Positions 7,418 to 16,600 of a stretch of 48,268 nt of DNA are shown here, one piece after another (within the stretch, counting starts at the first letter, position 1; each line of letters opens with the position of its first letter). The notes under the pieces were generated by a model, which made no database searches, had not been told where the DNA came from, and saw only the letters and a program-made list of their open reading frames with translations. The position numbers were made by a program, and so were the translations under genes. Source of the DNA: Primorskyibacter aestuariivivens (lineage in GTDB: Bacteria; Pseudomonadota; Alphaproteobacteria; Rhodobacterales; Rhodobacteraceae); assembly GCF_028023675.1 (NCBI RefSeq), contig NZ_JAQIOZ010000028.1, positions 1-48,268 on the forward strand, read 5' to 3'.

Positions 7418-9492
7418 TGCCAGGCAAAGTGTTGAAACATCTGGAAGCTACCGAAATGGAGTTCGGCCCCGCAACACAGGCCGGACAAGGCCATTGGCGT
7501 CTGGCGCGGGGCGAAGACGGAATTGCCTGGCTGGTTTTCGACCGCAAGGACAGCACCACCAACACCGTATCGCAGGAGGTGATCCGCGAGCTCGACCGCC
7601 ACTTGGCCACGCTTGAGAAGGACGTGCCTGAGGCGCTGGTTATCCGGTCGGCCAAGCGGGTCGGCTTTGCGGCCGGGGCCGATATATCTGGGTTTGACGA
7701 GATATCCGACGACGGCGCAGCAAAGTTGCTGCAGCAAGGGCACGGGGTTTTGGATCGGATCGCGGCGCTTACCTGCCCGACGATCTGCGTGGTCCATGGT
7801 GCGGCCCTTGGTGCCGGGTTCGAGATCGCGCTGGCCTGCGATTACCGGATTGCGGTCGAGGGTGCGTCGTTCGCTTTTCCCGAGGTCATGCTGGGTCTGC
7901 ACCCGGGGCTGGGCGGCACTTTACGGTTGACCGGGCTGATTGATCCGGTCGAGGCGATGACCCTGATGCTGACCGGCAAGACTGCCCATACCAAAAAGGC
8001 GAAAGAACTGGGCATTGTCGATCTGATCTGCCCGGAACGCCATGTGCCTGCTGCCGTGCGTGCGGTTGTTGCGGGCAAGGTCGAGAAGCATGAACAGGGC
8101 CTGATTTCGAACTCTTATCGGTTGAGAGCGGCCCGCAGCTTTGCCGCGCGACAGATGCGTTCAAAAGCCGCCGAGAACGCGCCCGAGAAACACTATCCCG
8201 CCCCTCACGCGCTGATTGCGCTTTGGGAAGACCATGGCGATGACCGCGAGGCCATGCAGGAGGCCGAGATCGCATCTTTTGCCAGACTGCTTGACACCGA
8301 AACCTCCAAAAACCTGCGCCGCGTATTTTTCCTGCGCCAGGGGCTGAAAGACAATGCCAAAGGCGAGGACGAGATCACCCATGTCCATGTTGTGGGTGCT
8401 GGCGCGATGGGCCGCGAGATTGCCGCCTGGGTTGCAATCAAAGGCAAAAAGGTGACGCTTGGCGATCTTGAACTGGGCCCACTGGCGCAGGCCGTGAAAC
8501 AGGCAAAGACGATCTGCGAGGCGCAGCACCTGAGCGGGATCGAGACCCGCAATGCGCTGGACCGTTTAATCCCCGACCCCGAAGGCTATGGCGTGGCACA
8601 GGCCGATCTGGTGATCGAGGCGGTGCCGGAAAGCCCCGATCTCAAGGGCGATATCTATGCCGATCTCGGTAAGCGGATGAAGGCGGGCGCGATCCTGGCA
8701 AGCAACACTTCCAGTCTGGAGCTGACCGAACTTGCGGGAAAGGTGCGCGCGCCAACCCGCTTTGCGGGCCTGCATTTCTTCAACCCGGTCTCGAAGATGC
8801 AACTGGTCGAGGTCGTGGCGCATCCCAAGACCTCAAAGGTAGTCGTCGACCGCCTCGCGGCGTTTTGCGGGTCGATCAACCGGCTCCCGGCGCTGGTGCA
8901 GGATTATCCGGGCTTTCTGGTAAACCGTGCGCTGACCCCGTATCTGATGGAAGCAATGGTCCTGATGGACGAAGGCGTGACGAAAGAGGTGATCGACAGC
9001 GCTGCCACGGAGTTTGGCATGCCGATGGGTCCGGTGGCGCTGGCCGATCAGGTGGGCCTCGATATCTGCCTGGACGTGGCCGAAAGTCTGCGTGGCAAGC
9101 TGGAAAAGCCGATGGCCGATATTTCGGATAGCCTGCGCGAGAAAGTCGAGGCGGGGCAGACGGGCAGGAAATCCGGCTCCGGCTTTTATGAGTGGAAAGA
9201 CGGCACGCCGGAGCCCGACACCGAAGGCACTGGCCCCGCCGATTTGACCGACCGACTGATCCTGCCGATGCTGGATGCCTGTGTTGAATGCCTGCGCCGC
9301 GATGTGGCGCGGACTGAAAACGAAATCGACGGCGCGATGATCTTTGCCACCGGATTTCCGCCTTTCCGGGGTGGTCCTATGCACTATGTCCGAACGCGGG
9401 GTATCGGCGAGATCAAAGGCCGCCTGACGGAATTGGCCGACACACTCGGCCCCCGCTTTACCCCTGATCGTGGCTGGGATGATCTTGGTTGA
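7417..9492 (+). CDS. fadJ: Bifunctional enoyl-CoA hydratase / 3-hydroxyacyl-CoA dehydrogenase
   Basis: This 691-residue multifunctional enzyme hydrates trans-2-enoyl-CoA and oxidises the L-3-hydroxyacyl-CoA with NAD+. The N-terminal crotonase domain (about 15-290) has AAGADISGF, HGAALGAGFEIALACDYR and FPEVMLGLHPGLGGT. The dehydrogenase part starts about residue 325 with the NAD motif VVGAGAMGREIA, includes GLHFFNPVSKMQLVE with the catalytic His, and continues in the C-terminal 3HCDH domains (GFLVNR, GRKSGSGFYEW, FPPFRGGP). Length fits FadJ/FadB (about 715). The ATG at 7417 overlaps the fadI TGA by one base after a TGGAGG Shine-Dalgarno. The end overlaps the next gene. Confidence 0.92.
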   Translation: MPGKVLKHLEATEMEFGPATQAGQGHWRLARGEDGIAWLVFDRKDSTTNTVSQEVIRELDRHLATLEKDVPEALVIRSAKRVGFAAGADISGFDEISDDGAAKLLQQGHGVLDRIAALTCPTICVVHGAALGAGFEIALACDYRIAVEGASFAFPEVMLGLHPGLGGTLRLTGLIDPVEAMTLMLTGKTAHTKKAKELGIVDLICPERHVPAAVRAVVAGKVEKHEQGLISNSYRLRAARSFAARQMRSKAAENAPEKHYPAPHALIALWEDHGDDREAMQEAEIASFARLLDTETSKNLRRVFFLRQGLKDNAKGEDEITHVHVVGAGAMGREIAAWVAIKGKKVTLGDLELGPLAQAVKQAKTICEAQHLSGIETRNALDRLIPDPEGYGVAQADLVIEAVPESPDLKGDIYADLGKRMKAGAILASNTSSLELTELAGKVRAPTRFAGLHFFNPVSKMQLVEVVAHPKTSKVVVDRLAAFCGSINRLPALVQDYPGFLVNRALTPYLMEAMVLMDEGVTKEVIDSAATEFGMPMGPVALADQVGLDICLDVAESLRGKLEKPMADISDSLREKVEAGQTGRKSGSGFYEWKDGTPEPDTEGTGPADLTDRLILPMLDACVECLRRDVARTENEIDGAMIFATGFPPFRGGPMHYVRTRGIGEIKGRLTELADTLGPRFTPDRGWDDLG

Positions 9493-11335
9493 GAGACCGC
9501 ACATACGAACCGATGATCCGACCGACATAGTCAATCGGATCATAGATTACACCGGCGGCGACATTCGGCTGGCGCTGCCACTCGGCTTGGGTAAGCCGGT
9601 GACGATCCTGAACGCGCTAACCCAGGCGGCGGTGGATGATCCGTCGGTCAGCCTGTCGATTTTCACCGCACTGACGCTGGAGCGGCCCGTCCCATCATCC
9701 GATATGGAACGTTGTTTTCTTGAGCCTGCAATGGACCGCCTCTTTGGGCGCTATCCAAAGATCGGGTATGCACGGATGCTGCATGAGGGATCGCTGCCGC
9801 CCAATATCACCGTGAACGAGTTTTTCTTCCTTGCCGGTCGCTGGCTGGGCGTCGATGCGGCGCAGCAATCTTATATTTCGGCCAATTACACCCATGCCCG
9901 CGATGTGTTGGTCGGGCAATCGCCGAATGTAATGATGCAGCTTCTGGCCAAAGACAAAGGCCGCTTCAGCCTGTCGTCAAATACCGATATTTCCGCCGAT
10001 CTCCTGCGCTTCAGGGCCGAGGGAAGAATGGATTTTCTGTTCGTCGGCGAAGTGTCGAACGAATTGCCCTTCATGCCCGGCGCGGCCGAGGTGGCCACTG
10101 GCGAGGTTGCACTGGTTCTGGAAGGTCATCCACAGTTCGAGCTTTTCTCGGCCGTCAGACAGCCCGTCTCAGAGGTTGATCACGCCATCGGCCTGCATGT
10201 GGCCCCGCTGGTGCCCGATGGCGGGACGCTACAGGTGGGAATCGGCTCAATCGGCGATGCGGTCTCCCATGCGCTTTTGCTGCGCCATCGCGGCAAGATA
10301 GCGCCGCTCATCGACGACAGCCCGTTTCCCGCTCAGGGTGATGAAACTGCACCATTCACCCAAGGGCTTTATGCCGCGACCGAGATGCTGGTGGGTGGGT
10401 TGCTGGCGCTTTTTGAAGAGGGCGTAATCCGCCGCGAGGTCAACGGTGCGGTGATCCATGCCGGGTTCTTTGTCGAAACGACAGATTTCTATCGTCGCTT
10501 GCGTAAAATGCCAGCTGAACGGCGGGCAAAGATCCAGATGATGCCGGTCAGCTTTACCAACGCGCTTTACGGAGATGAAGATGCCAAACGCGCCGCGCGC
10601 GTTGGCGCGCGCTTTGTCAACGGTGCGATGAAGGCCGGCATTCTGGGCGACGTGATGTCGGACATGGTGAAGGACGGCCAGGTTGTAAGCGGCGTTGGCG
10701 GCCAGTTTGATTTCGTGTCTCAGGCCTTTGCCCTGGAGGGCGCGCGATCAGTCATCACCCTGCCCGCAACCCGGATGAGCGGTGGCAAAGCGGAATCGAA
10801 CATTCTCTGGCACCTGCCCGCCGTGACCGTTCCGCGCCATATGCGCGATATCGTGGTCACCGAATATGGGATCGCCGATCTGCGGGGGCAGCCCGATGCC
10901 GAAGTGGTGGCGCGAATGATTGCCATCGCCGACAGCCGCTTTCAGGAGGAGTTACTTGATCAAGCCAAATCCGCCGGAAAAATTCCTGCCAATTACGAGA
11001 TTCGCGCCGCCCATCGCAGAAACAGCCCTCATACGCTGTCCGGCTGGCTTCGACCGCATCGTGATCTCTTGCCCGATTTCCCCCTCGGAACCGATTTCGA
11101 CGATATCGAACGGCAACTGTTGCCTGCACTGGCAATCCTGAAGGACAATTCGCAAAGCTGGCAGGGAAGACTGAGGCTGTTCTGGTCATCGCTTGCACTT
11201 CCACGACATGACCGGGAAGGCGAGGCGATGAAGCGCATGGGCTATACCGCCGCCCCCTATCTGGGCGAGGAATTAGAAGCCCGAGCACTGCGTGGTGCGC
11301 TGCGCATGATCGCTGGAAAAACATCTGGAAATTGA
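9479..11335 (+). CDS. Acetyl-CoA hydrolase/transferase family protein
   Basis: This 618-residue protein of the acetyl-CoA hydrolase / 4-hydroxybutyrate CoA-transferase superfamily would release or exchange CoA from acyl-CoA. Supporting segments are LQVGIGSIGDAVSHAL, GGQFDFVSQAFAL and the C-terminal VTEYGIADLRGQ, all typical of the family. The C-terminal 120 residues form an extra tail compared with the usual 430-500 residue enzymes. The ATG at 9479 lies inside the end of fadJ (14-base overlap); a GTG at 9470 is also possible and no clear Shine-Dalgarno decides. As last gene of the fad operon it may recycle CoA or export acetate during fast beta-oxidation (inference). An organic-acid CoA transferase is the alternative. 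Confidence 0.85.
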   Translation: MILVERPHIRTDDPTDIVNRIIDYTGGDIRLALPLGLGKPVTILNALTQAAVDDPSVSLSIFTALTLERPVPSSDMERCFLEPAMDRLFGRYPKIGYARMLHEGSLPPNITVNEFFFLAGRWLGVDAAQQSYISANYTHARDVLVGQSPNVMMQLLAKDKGRFSLSSNTDISADLLRFRAEGRMDFLFVGEVSNELPFMPGAAEVATGEVALVLEGHPQFELFSAVRQPVSEVDHAIGLHVAPLVPDGGTLQVGIGSIGDAVSHALLLRHRGKIAPLIDDSPFPAQGDETAPFTQGLYAATEMLVGGLLALFEEGVIRREVNGAVIHAGFFVETTDFYRRLRKMPAERRAKIQMMPVSFTNALYGDEDAKRAARVGARFVNGAMKAGILGDVMSDMVKDGQVVSGVGGQFDFVSQAFALEGARSVITLPATRMSGGKAESNILWHLPAVTVPRHMRDIVVTEYGIADLRGQPDAEVVARMIAIADSRFQEELLDQAKSAGKIPANYEIRAAHRRNSPHTLSGWLRPHRDLLPDFPLGTDFDDIERQLLPALAILKDNSQSWQGRLRLFWSSLALPRHDREGEAMKRMGYTAAPYLGEELEARALRGALRMIAGKTSGN

Positions 11336-11608
11336 TGCTCCTGGTCCGCGCAAAACCGTCATCTACGATGGGAAGCAAGGGTTTCTGAACTGCGAAAAAG
11401 TGGTTTCGTCGGCAAATTCTTCCTTCTCGTGATCCCTGACTGTGCCAGTAAAAGACATAAGTCACGACAAGGCCCAGATATCTGAAGTTGCGACGATATC
11501 CAGGATGCACTTCACCCAAGTTATCCAAACCGAGCCTTGACCAATTGCTTGCCGATTTTCCAGTCCACAGGAATGTGAAAGCAGTTTTTGTAGATCTTGT
11601 CGGCTCCA
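11336..11608. other. No gene recognised
   Basis: The 273 bases between the fad operon and IS6 remnant B hold no supported gene. A - strand frame runs through them but continues antisense into the hydrolase gene and has no recognisable motif. I see no clear terminator hairpin. Confidence 0.5.
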
Positions 11609-11886
11609 GGCATCGTCAACTTATCGGATTTTGCCGAAAAGGAGCCCCACAGCCCTGGTCAAGCGGCCTTCAACTCACATGTGATGTCGTCCCAAATGCT
11701 GTGAGCATCTGAGCGAGATTGTCGATAGGCAGGGGCGGATAGTTTGTGGCGGCGAGGGCGAAATACGGTTTGGACTTGATCGTGGACAGACGAAAAGAGC
11801 TGCACTTGGCCGGGCGATTTGAAGCGGGCCACGATCTTTTCTCGTCGCCTTGTGTGTCGATGCGAAGCTTCTGACCGGTTGTTCAG
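11609..11886 (-). pseudogene. IS6-family transposase 3' part, copy B
   Basis: Reading leftward from about 11886, the frame gives LNNRSEASHRHTRRREK and the C-terminal region of an IS6 transposase, ending DDITCELKAA at TGA 11659-11661. About 75 of roughly 235 residues remain; the catalytic Glu in NRSEASH is present but both Asp residues are lost. The terminal non-coding part 11609-11658 ends at GGCATCG and matches copies A and C. The 5' part is replaced by the IS110 element. Copy B is inverted with respect to copy A, so the two face each other across the fad block. Confidence 0.88.
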
Positions 11887-12876
11887 ATGGGGTGGTTGCC
11901 GTCCTCCCCAAACGACATCGCAATGTGCCAAGGTCGTGGTATTCAAAGCCACAAGAAGGAAAGGACGGCGAATGATAGATACAATGATCGGAGTGGACCT
12001 GGCGAAGAATGTTTTCCATCTTCATGGGGCCAGCATGACCGGGCAGTTGAAATTTCGCAAGAAGCTGTCCCGGCCACAGTTTCGCGCGTTTCTTTCTACG
12101 CAACCGCCTGCCGTGATCGTCATGGAGGCCTGCGGCAGTGCCAGCTACTGGGCGCGAGTGTTGCCCGGGGTGGGTCACGAGGTGAAACTGATCGCGCCGC
12201 AGTATGTGAAACCATTTGTGAAACGCCAGAAGAATGATGCTGCGGATGCTGAAGCTATCGTCATCGCCGCGTAGCGGCCGGAGATGAGGTTTGTTCCGCC
12301 CAAGACCAAGGGCCAACAGGCCCGTGCGATCCTGTTCCGGAACCGGGAGCGTTTAGTGAACCAGCGCACCGAGCTGGTAAACGGTCTGCGATCAATCCTC
12401 TACGAGTTCGGACACACTATCTCGCAGGGCATCGGGAATGTGAGCCGCGGGTATGAGATCCTTGAGGATCCAAATTGCGATCTTCCGGACCTGGTCCGCC
12501 AGGAATGTCGAGACCTTTTGGAACTGATTGAAGAGACCACGGTACAGATCGCGGCCAAGTTAAAGCGGATCAAAGCGTTGTCCACGGAGACGGAAACGGC
12601 CAAACGTTTTCAGACGATGCCGGGGGTTGGCCTTCTAAGCGCCCTCGCCATTGAGGCATTTGCTCCACCACTGGAGACATTCGCCCGGGGCCGCGACTTT
12701 GCGGCTTGGTTGGGCCTCGTGCCGCGACAGCATTCATCAGGCGGCAAACCCCGTCTGGGGCGCATGTCGAAGGCAGGACAGTCTGACATCAGGCGCCTTC
12801 TGATCATCGGCGCGATGTCACGCTTGAGCAGGTTAGGCCGCAAATCCATACCCAAAGGGTCCTGGCTGGAACGCAT
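11887..12876 (+). mobile_element. IS110-family element, 3' truncated
   Basis: The 5' non-coding region (11887-11971) resembles the leader of a second IS110 scrap at 40651, sharing a CATCGCA(A/T)TGTGCCA stretch. It is followed by the transposase reading frame. The element's 3' end is missing: at 12877 it is interrupted by the ISKra4 unit, and IS21 sequence follows beyond that. Confidence 0.75.
11972..12876 (+). pseudogene. IS110-family transposase, interrupted by amber codon
   Basis: The N-terminal half begins MIDTMIGVDLAKNVFHLHG, the DEDD-type RuvC-like domain typical of IS110, and reaches DAADAEAIVIAA. There a TAG at 12272-12274 stops it. The same frame continues at once with RPEMRFVPPKTKGQQAR and the Tnp20 domain (TMPGVGLLSALAIEAF, FAAWLGLVPRQHSSGGK). 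Both parts are in one frame with no indel, so a single base change made the stop. The C-terminus is lost after GSWLERM, where the ISKra4 unit joins. A functional recombinase is unlikely. Confidence 0.88.
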
Positions 12877-13679
12877 GGAGACCGTTCAATTGTCTGGGGT
12901 CATGCCGCTTTGAGGAGCGGTGGCGTTGGGTTTAGCAGACTTGCCACATAAGGCGATCCCTCAGTCTCGGGCGGGTCATAGCGGGTTCGCTCCGAGAGGT
13001 CACCGTTCAGCATAGCCGCGCGCACTTTCAGCAGATAGTGCGCTCCGGTTCGCGACCATCGCATCTGCTGTTTCTTGACGAACCGCTTGGCGACGAGAGA
13101 ATTCACGCTTGCTTCTGTCGGCGATGTCGCAATGCGTTGTCCTGCTTGATGGCGCTCGCCATAGTTGATCACTGATCGGCCATTTCGGCTGCTATATGTG
13201 TTGAGCTTCTCAAGGAGCTTGTCTGCGCGGCGCGCCCAGAGACAGTGGCCTGTCTTGGAGGAGAGCGGCTTTCTTACGAGCGCAATTAGATCCAACGCTC
13301 GCCTCGACTGCCCGTTCCAAAGTCTCCACTTGATGCGATCAATATCTTGTTCAAACAGCCCGTAACCTTGGGGCGCGGTCAGCGCCATCTGGGCAAGCGG
13401 CTGAAGTTCCATTGAAATGTGAAACCAATCTAGAATGTGGGTCGCTGGCTGCGGCAACATGCCCGCCAAGCGCTTGAGGCATTCTTCGCCGTCGGAGATC
13501 ACCGTAATGTCCCCCCGACCGACATAACCCTGATTCATCAAAGCCAGTGAAGCGGTCGCGTCCAGTTCAGCCAATCGCGTGCCCTCGAACGCGAAGAGCG
13601 GTTCCCTCCACTTTACATCAAAAGTCGAAGCCTCCCATGGCCCAATGAGAATTGGGCGCCAGACAATTGAACGGTCTCC
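12877..13679 (-). mobile_element. 803-bp ISKra4-family unit with both inverted repeats
   Basis: Perfect 21-bp inverted repeats lie at 12877-12897 and 13659-13679 (starting GGAGACCGTTCAATTG on each strand). They enclose a - strand transposase frame. The left flank is IS110 sequence and the right flank is IS21 istB sequence, and no target duplication is visible. A shared unit joining two unrelated IS elements suggests recombination between two copies. Intact ISKra4 members are usually 1.4 kb or more, so this may be an internally deleted copy. Confidence 0.75.
12900..13677 (-). pseudogene. ISKra4-family transposase, 5'-incomplete
   Basis: About 258 residues in the element encode ITVISDGEECLKRL, HILDWFHISMELQPL, RRALDLIAL, a VINYGERHQAGQRIATS region and KKQQMRWSRTGAHYLLKVRA. 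These are the C-terminal half of ISKra4-type transposases, with the Asp-rich DGEE and DWFH motifs. The frame stays open upstream through the inverted repeat into antisense istB sequence, so no credible start is visible. Full-length relatives have about 350-480 residues; the N-terminal zinc-binding region is absent. Probably inactive alone. Confidence 0.7.
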
Positions 13680-14030
13680 TATAACGCCGTCGATCTGATC
13701 AATGCCCTGATCGCGGAGCAGGCTGAGGGAAACACCGGAAAGATCATCAAGCAACTGACAGCGCTGGATTGCGTGATCATCGACGAGCTTGGCTATATTC
13801 CGTTTCCAAAATCCGGCGGGTCGCTGCTGTTTCATCTGATCAGCAAACTGTATGAAACCACCAGTGTCATCATCACGACCAACCTTGAGTTCGGCGAGTG
13901 GGTGTCTGTATTCGGTGACGCCAAGATGACGACTGCCCTGCTTGATCGCGTCACGCACCACTGCAGCATCATCGAGACGGGCAATACGTATTACCGCTTC
14001 GCCCAAAGCAAATCACGCCAGAAAACCTGA
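13680..14030 (+). pseudogene. istB: IS21-family helper ATPase IstB, C-terminal half
   Basis: From the ISKra4 junction the frame reads [20 protein letters not shown], then [17 protein letters not shown] (Walker B and the IstB hallmark), [20 protein letters not shown] and [13 protein letters not shown]. It stops at TGA 14028-14030. About 116 of 240-250 residues are left; the Walker A region and all of istA are gone. It joins the ISKra4 inverted repeat directly at 13680. Confidence 0.88.
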
Positions 14031-14040
14031 ACCGGCCAAC

Positions 14041-14094
14041 GCAAAGCCCGCAGACGAGCCTGCTATGTGGGGGCCGCTCGTCTGCGGGCTTTGC
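14041..14094. terminator. 18-bp stem hairpin after istB
   Basis: GCAAAGCCCGCAGACGAG (14041-14058) is perfectly complemented by 14077-14094 with an 18-base loop, directly after the istB stop. No long T tract follows. It is probably the IS21 element's own transcription terminator or a barrier to read-through. Confidence 0.6.
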
Positions 14095-14157
14095 CACCTC
14101 AGGGGCGGGTCATTTTCAAATGATCAAACCGGGTCAGTTTTGAATGCACATTGACAG
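14095..14157. mobile_element. IS21-family terminal region
   Basis: The segment contains internally repeated GGGTCA-type motifs (GGGTCATTTTC and GGGTCAGTTTTG) and ends in TTGACA, as IS21 ends with multiple terminal repeats do. IS6 copy C starts immediately after, so the IS21 element had inserted into that IS6 copy. Confidence 0.55.
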
Positions 14158-14254
14158 CTCACAGCATTTGGGACGACATCACATGTGAGTTGAAGGCCGT
14201 TTGACCAGGGCTGTGGGGCTCCTTTTCGGCAAGATCCGATAAGTTGACGATGCC
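14158..14254 (+). mobile_element. IS6-family 3'-end remnant, copy C
   Basis: This 97-base piece encodes the last residues of the same IS6 transposase as copies A and B (WDDITCELKAV then TGA), followed by the non-coding end terminating in GATGCC. A few bases differ from copy A. It retains about 20 bases more on the 5' side than copy A. It is inverted relative to copy B, so B and C bracket the IS graveyard. Confidence 0.85.
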
Positions 14255-14301
14255 CCGACAAGTTCGATCTTTGTCATCGGTCTTTTCCATTTTTTCGCGC
14301 C

Positions 14302-14739
14302 TCATTCTGCCGCGATCGCTGGACCGTCAGGCCCGCCGCCATGCCAAGCGCAATCGGCGACTGTTGATCGATCAAGCTCGGACATGAATGCATCGCGCGC
14401 GGCGGCCAGCCGGGGCTTCAATTGGCATCGTGGCCGCAACACGCACGAGCCGCCGCCCTCCCGGAAACACTCTACGATGGCGAAGCGCTGTTCGAGGTGG
14501 CGCACGACTTCACCCAGCGTGATGGTTTGCGCCGGCCTGGTGAGCTGCAACCCGCCGCTTCGGCCGCGTCGACTGCTGACGAAGCCGCCACGACCTAGAT
14601 CCCGGACGACCTTGGCCAGATGATGCTGCGAAATCTCGAATTCGTCAGCGATCTGACCGGTTGAAACAGCCTCGTCAGGTGTTCCGGCCAGACGCATCAA
14701 AACCCGCAACCCATAATCGGTGAAAGAGGCAAGGCGCAT
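14302..14739 (-). CDS. Rrf2-family regulator, NsrR-like
   Basis: This 145-residue winged-helix regulator probably binds an Fe-S cluster and senses nitric oxide or redox state. The start MRLASFTDYGLRVLM and a recognition helix near SQHHLAKVVRDL (38-49) are typical of NsrR. Cysteines 91, 99 and 105 in the C-terminal part correspond to the cluster ligands of NsrR/IscR, though spacing differs slightly from E. coli NsrR (91, 96, 102). The ORF could begin at 14796, but alignment places the start at 14739. It is divergent from an orphan oxidase subunit gene, with inverted repeats between them, which suggests it represses that gene. Confidence 0.85.
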   Translation of the reverse strand: MRLASFTDYGLRVLMRLAGTPDEAVSTGQIADEFEISQHHLAKVVRDLGRGGFVSSRRGRSGGLQLTRPAQTITLGEVVRHLEQRFAIVECFREGGGSCVLRPRCQLKPRLAAARDAFMSELDRSTVADCAWHGGGPDGPAIAAE

Positions 14740-14759
14740 GCGTGTTCCTTTAATTGGTA

Positions 14760-14802
14760 TTGACAATACGAAATATGCCAGAGAATATTTGGCCATGCAA
14801 AT
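14760..14802 (+). promoter_or_regulatory. Candidate ctaD promoter with overlapping inverted repeats
   Basis: TTGACA at 14760-14765 is followed after 17 bases by GAATAT (14783-14788). Two inverted repeats overlap the -10 region: AAATAT (14771-14776) with ATATTT (14785-14790), and ATTTG (14787-14791) with CAAAT (14798-14802). AT-rich dyads of this kind are bound by NsrR-type regulators, and the Rrf2 gene lies just upstream. Assignment is inferred. Confidence 0.5.
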
Positions 14803-14881
14803 ACCAAATATGTGACGGGGTCGCAGTTGGCGTTGAACTGCCGCTCACGGTTAATTTTGAAACCTACCGAAAGAGGCTGCC

Positions 14882-16546
14882 ATGAGCGAAGCGATGCTGA
14901 ACCAGGACCACGGCCGCCGCGGCTTTTTCACGCGCTGGTTCATGTCGACCAATCACAAGGATATCGGCCTCCTCTACCTGTTCACCTCCGCCGCCGTCGG
15001 TCTGGTCGCGGTGCTGTTCTCGGTCTTCATGCGGCTAGAGCTTATGGAGCCCGGGGTACAGTACATGTGCCTGGAGGGCCTACGTTTCTGGCCCTCAGCC
15101 GCGGAATGTACGCCCAACGGGCACATGTGGAACATCCTCGTCACGTATCATGGCGTGCTGATGATGTTCTTCGTAGTGATCCCGGCCCTTTTCGGTGGGT
15201 TCGGAAACTACTTCATGCCGCTGATGATCGGTGCGCCCGACATGGCGTTTCCGAGGCTCAACAATCTCAGTTATTGGCTCTTCGTTGCTGGAACCGCCCT
15301 TGCCTCCGCGTCTTTCTTTGCACCGGGCGGGGATGGGTCGCACGGGGCCGGCGTGGGCTGGACGTTTTATGCGCCGCTTTCGGTGCGCGATGGCGGCATG
15401 TCGATGGATCTGGCGATCTTCGCGATCCACGTCTCGGGTGCCAGCTCGATCCTGGGTGCGATCAACATGATTACAACGTTTCTGAACATGCGCGCACCGG
15501 GTATGACGCTGTTCAAGGTGCCGCTCTTCGCCTGGTCGATCTTCATAACCGCCTGGATGCTGCTCATGGCGGTGCCGGTGCTGGCAGGCGCGGTCACTAT
15601 GCTGCTGACTGATCGCAACTTCGCAACGACCTTTTTCGATCCTTCTGGCGGCGGGGATCCGAACCTTTATCAGCACCTTTTCTGGTTCTTCGGGCATCCC
15701 GAGGTTTACATCGTAATCTTGCCGGGGTTCGGTATTGTCAGCCATGTCATCGCGACATTCTCGAGAAAACCGATCTTCGGTTACTTGCCGATGGTCTGGG
15801 CATTAATCGCGATCGGCACGCTGGGGTTTCTCGTCTGGGCGCACCACATGTTCACCGTCGGTATGTCGATCACGCAGCAGAGCTACTTTCAGATCGCCTC
15901 AATGACCATCGCCGTGCCGACCGGTATCAAGGTGTTTTCCTGGCTCGCGACAATGTGGCAGGGATCGATCCAGTTCAGGACGCCCATGCTGTTCGCGATC
16001 GGCTTCATCTTCCTTTTCACGATCGGCGGCGTTACGGGCGTTGTTGTAGCACAGGCGGGCGTGGATCGGATCTATCACGACACCTACTACATAGTCGCGC
16101 ATTTCCACTATGTGATGAGCGTCGGCGCAATCTTTGCTCTCTTTGCCGGTATCTACTACTGGCTCGCAAAAATGTCTGGTCGGCAATACCCGGAATGGGC
16201 AGGCCAACTGCATTTCTGGATGTTCTTCGTCGGCGCCAACCTAACATTCTTCCCACAACACTTCCTAGGTCGCCAGGGCATGCCGCGCCGATACATCGAC
16301 TATCCCGAGGCATTCGGTTTCTGGAACGCGGTATCAAGCTGGGGTGCGCTCCTCTCCTTCGCATCGTTCCTTCTGTTCATCGGGATCATCTTCTACACGC
16401 TGCTGGCCGGTAGGCGCGAGACCCGCGCAAGTTACTGGAACGAATACGCCGATACTTTGGAGTGGACGCTGCCTTCGCCGGTGCCGGAACACACGTTTGA
16501 GGAGCTGCCAAAGCCCGAGGATTGGGAACACCATCCGGCTGAATGA
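14882..16546 (+). CDS. ctaD: aa3-type cytochrome c oxidase subunit I
   Basis: This 554-residue integral membrane protein is the catalytic heme-copper subunit reducing O2 and pumping protons. [10 protein letters not shown] carries a heme ligand His, [12 protein letters not shown] the D-channel Asp, and GHPEVYI the CuB His, the Glu and the cross-linked Tyr. AHHMFTVG has the CuB His pair, PTGIKVFSW the K-channel Lys, and AHFHYVMS the heme ligands. All key residues are present, so it could be active and is not a nitric oxide reductase. No gene for subunits II, III or assembly factors is nearby; it must borrow them from the chromosome. The divergent NsrR-like gene suggests control by nitric oxide. 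The ATG has GAGG upstream. Confidence 0.92.
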   Translation: MSEAMLNQDHGRRGFFTRWFMSTNHKDIGLLYLFTSAAVGLVAVLFSVFMRLELMEPGVQYMCLEGLRFWPSAAECTPNGHMWNILVTYHGVLMMFFVVIPALFGGFGNYFMPLMIGAPDMAFPRLNNLSYWLFVAGTALASASFFAPGGDGSHGAGVGWTFYAPLSVRDGGMSMDLAIFAIHVSGASSILGAINMITTFLNMRAPGMTLFKVPLFAWSIFITAWMLLMAVPVLAGAVTMLLTDRNFATTFFDPSGGGDPNLYQHLFWFFGHPEVYIVILPGFGIVSHVIATFSRKPIFGYLPMVWALIAIGTLGFLVWAHHMFTVGMSITQQSYFQIASMTIAVPTGIKVFSWLATMWQGSIQFRTPMLFAIGFIFLFTIGGVTGVVVAQAGVDRIYHDTYYIVAHFHYVMSVGAIFALFAGIYYWLAKMSGRQYPEWAGQLHFWMFFVGANLTFFPQHFLGRQGMPRRYIDYPEAFGFWNAVSSWGALLSFASFLLFIGIIFYTLLAGRRETRASYWNEYADTLEWTLPSPVPEHTFEELPKPEDWEHHPAE

Positions 16547-16600
16547 GGATGTCAGTGAACCGGGCTTGCATCGAGCACAGCGCAACAGGAGTGCAATTCG

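Noticed and set aside
10857-11528. 223-residue - strand frame at the end of the fad operon
   Set aside because: Half of it is antisense to the acetyl-CoA hydrolase gene; the rest shows no family motif.
13680-14006. N-terminal part of a 368-residue - strand frame extending the ISKra4 transposase
   Set aside because: Beyond 13679 the frame is antisense to istB; the open frame across the inverted repeat is accidental.
14882-16546. Possible nitric oxide reductase instead of cytochrome oxidase
   Set aside because: The NsrR-like neighbour suggested it, but the GHPEVYI tyrosine, D-channel Asp and K-channel Lys of proton-pumping aa3 oxidases are all present.
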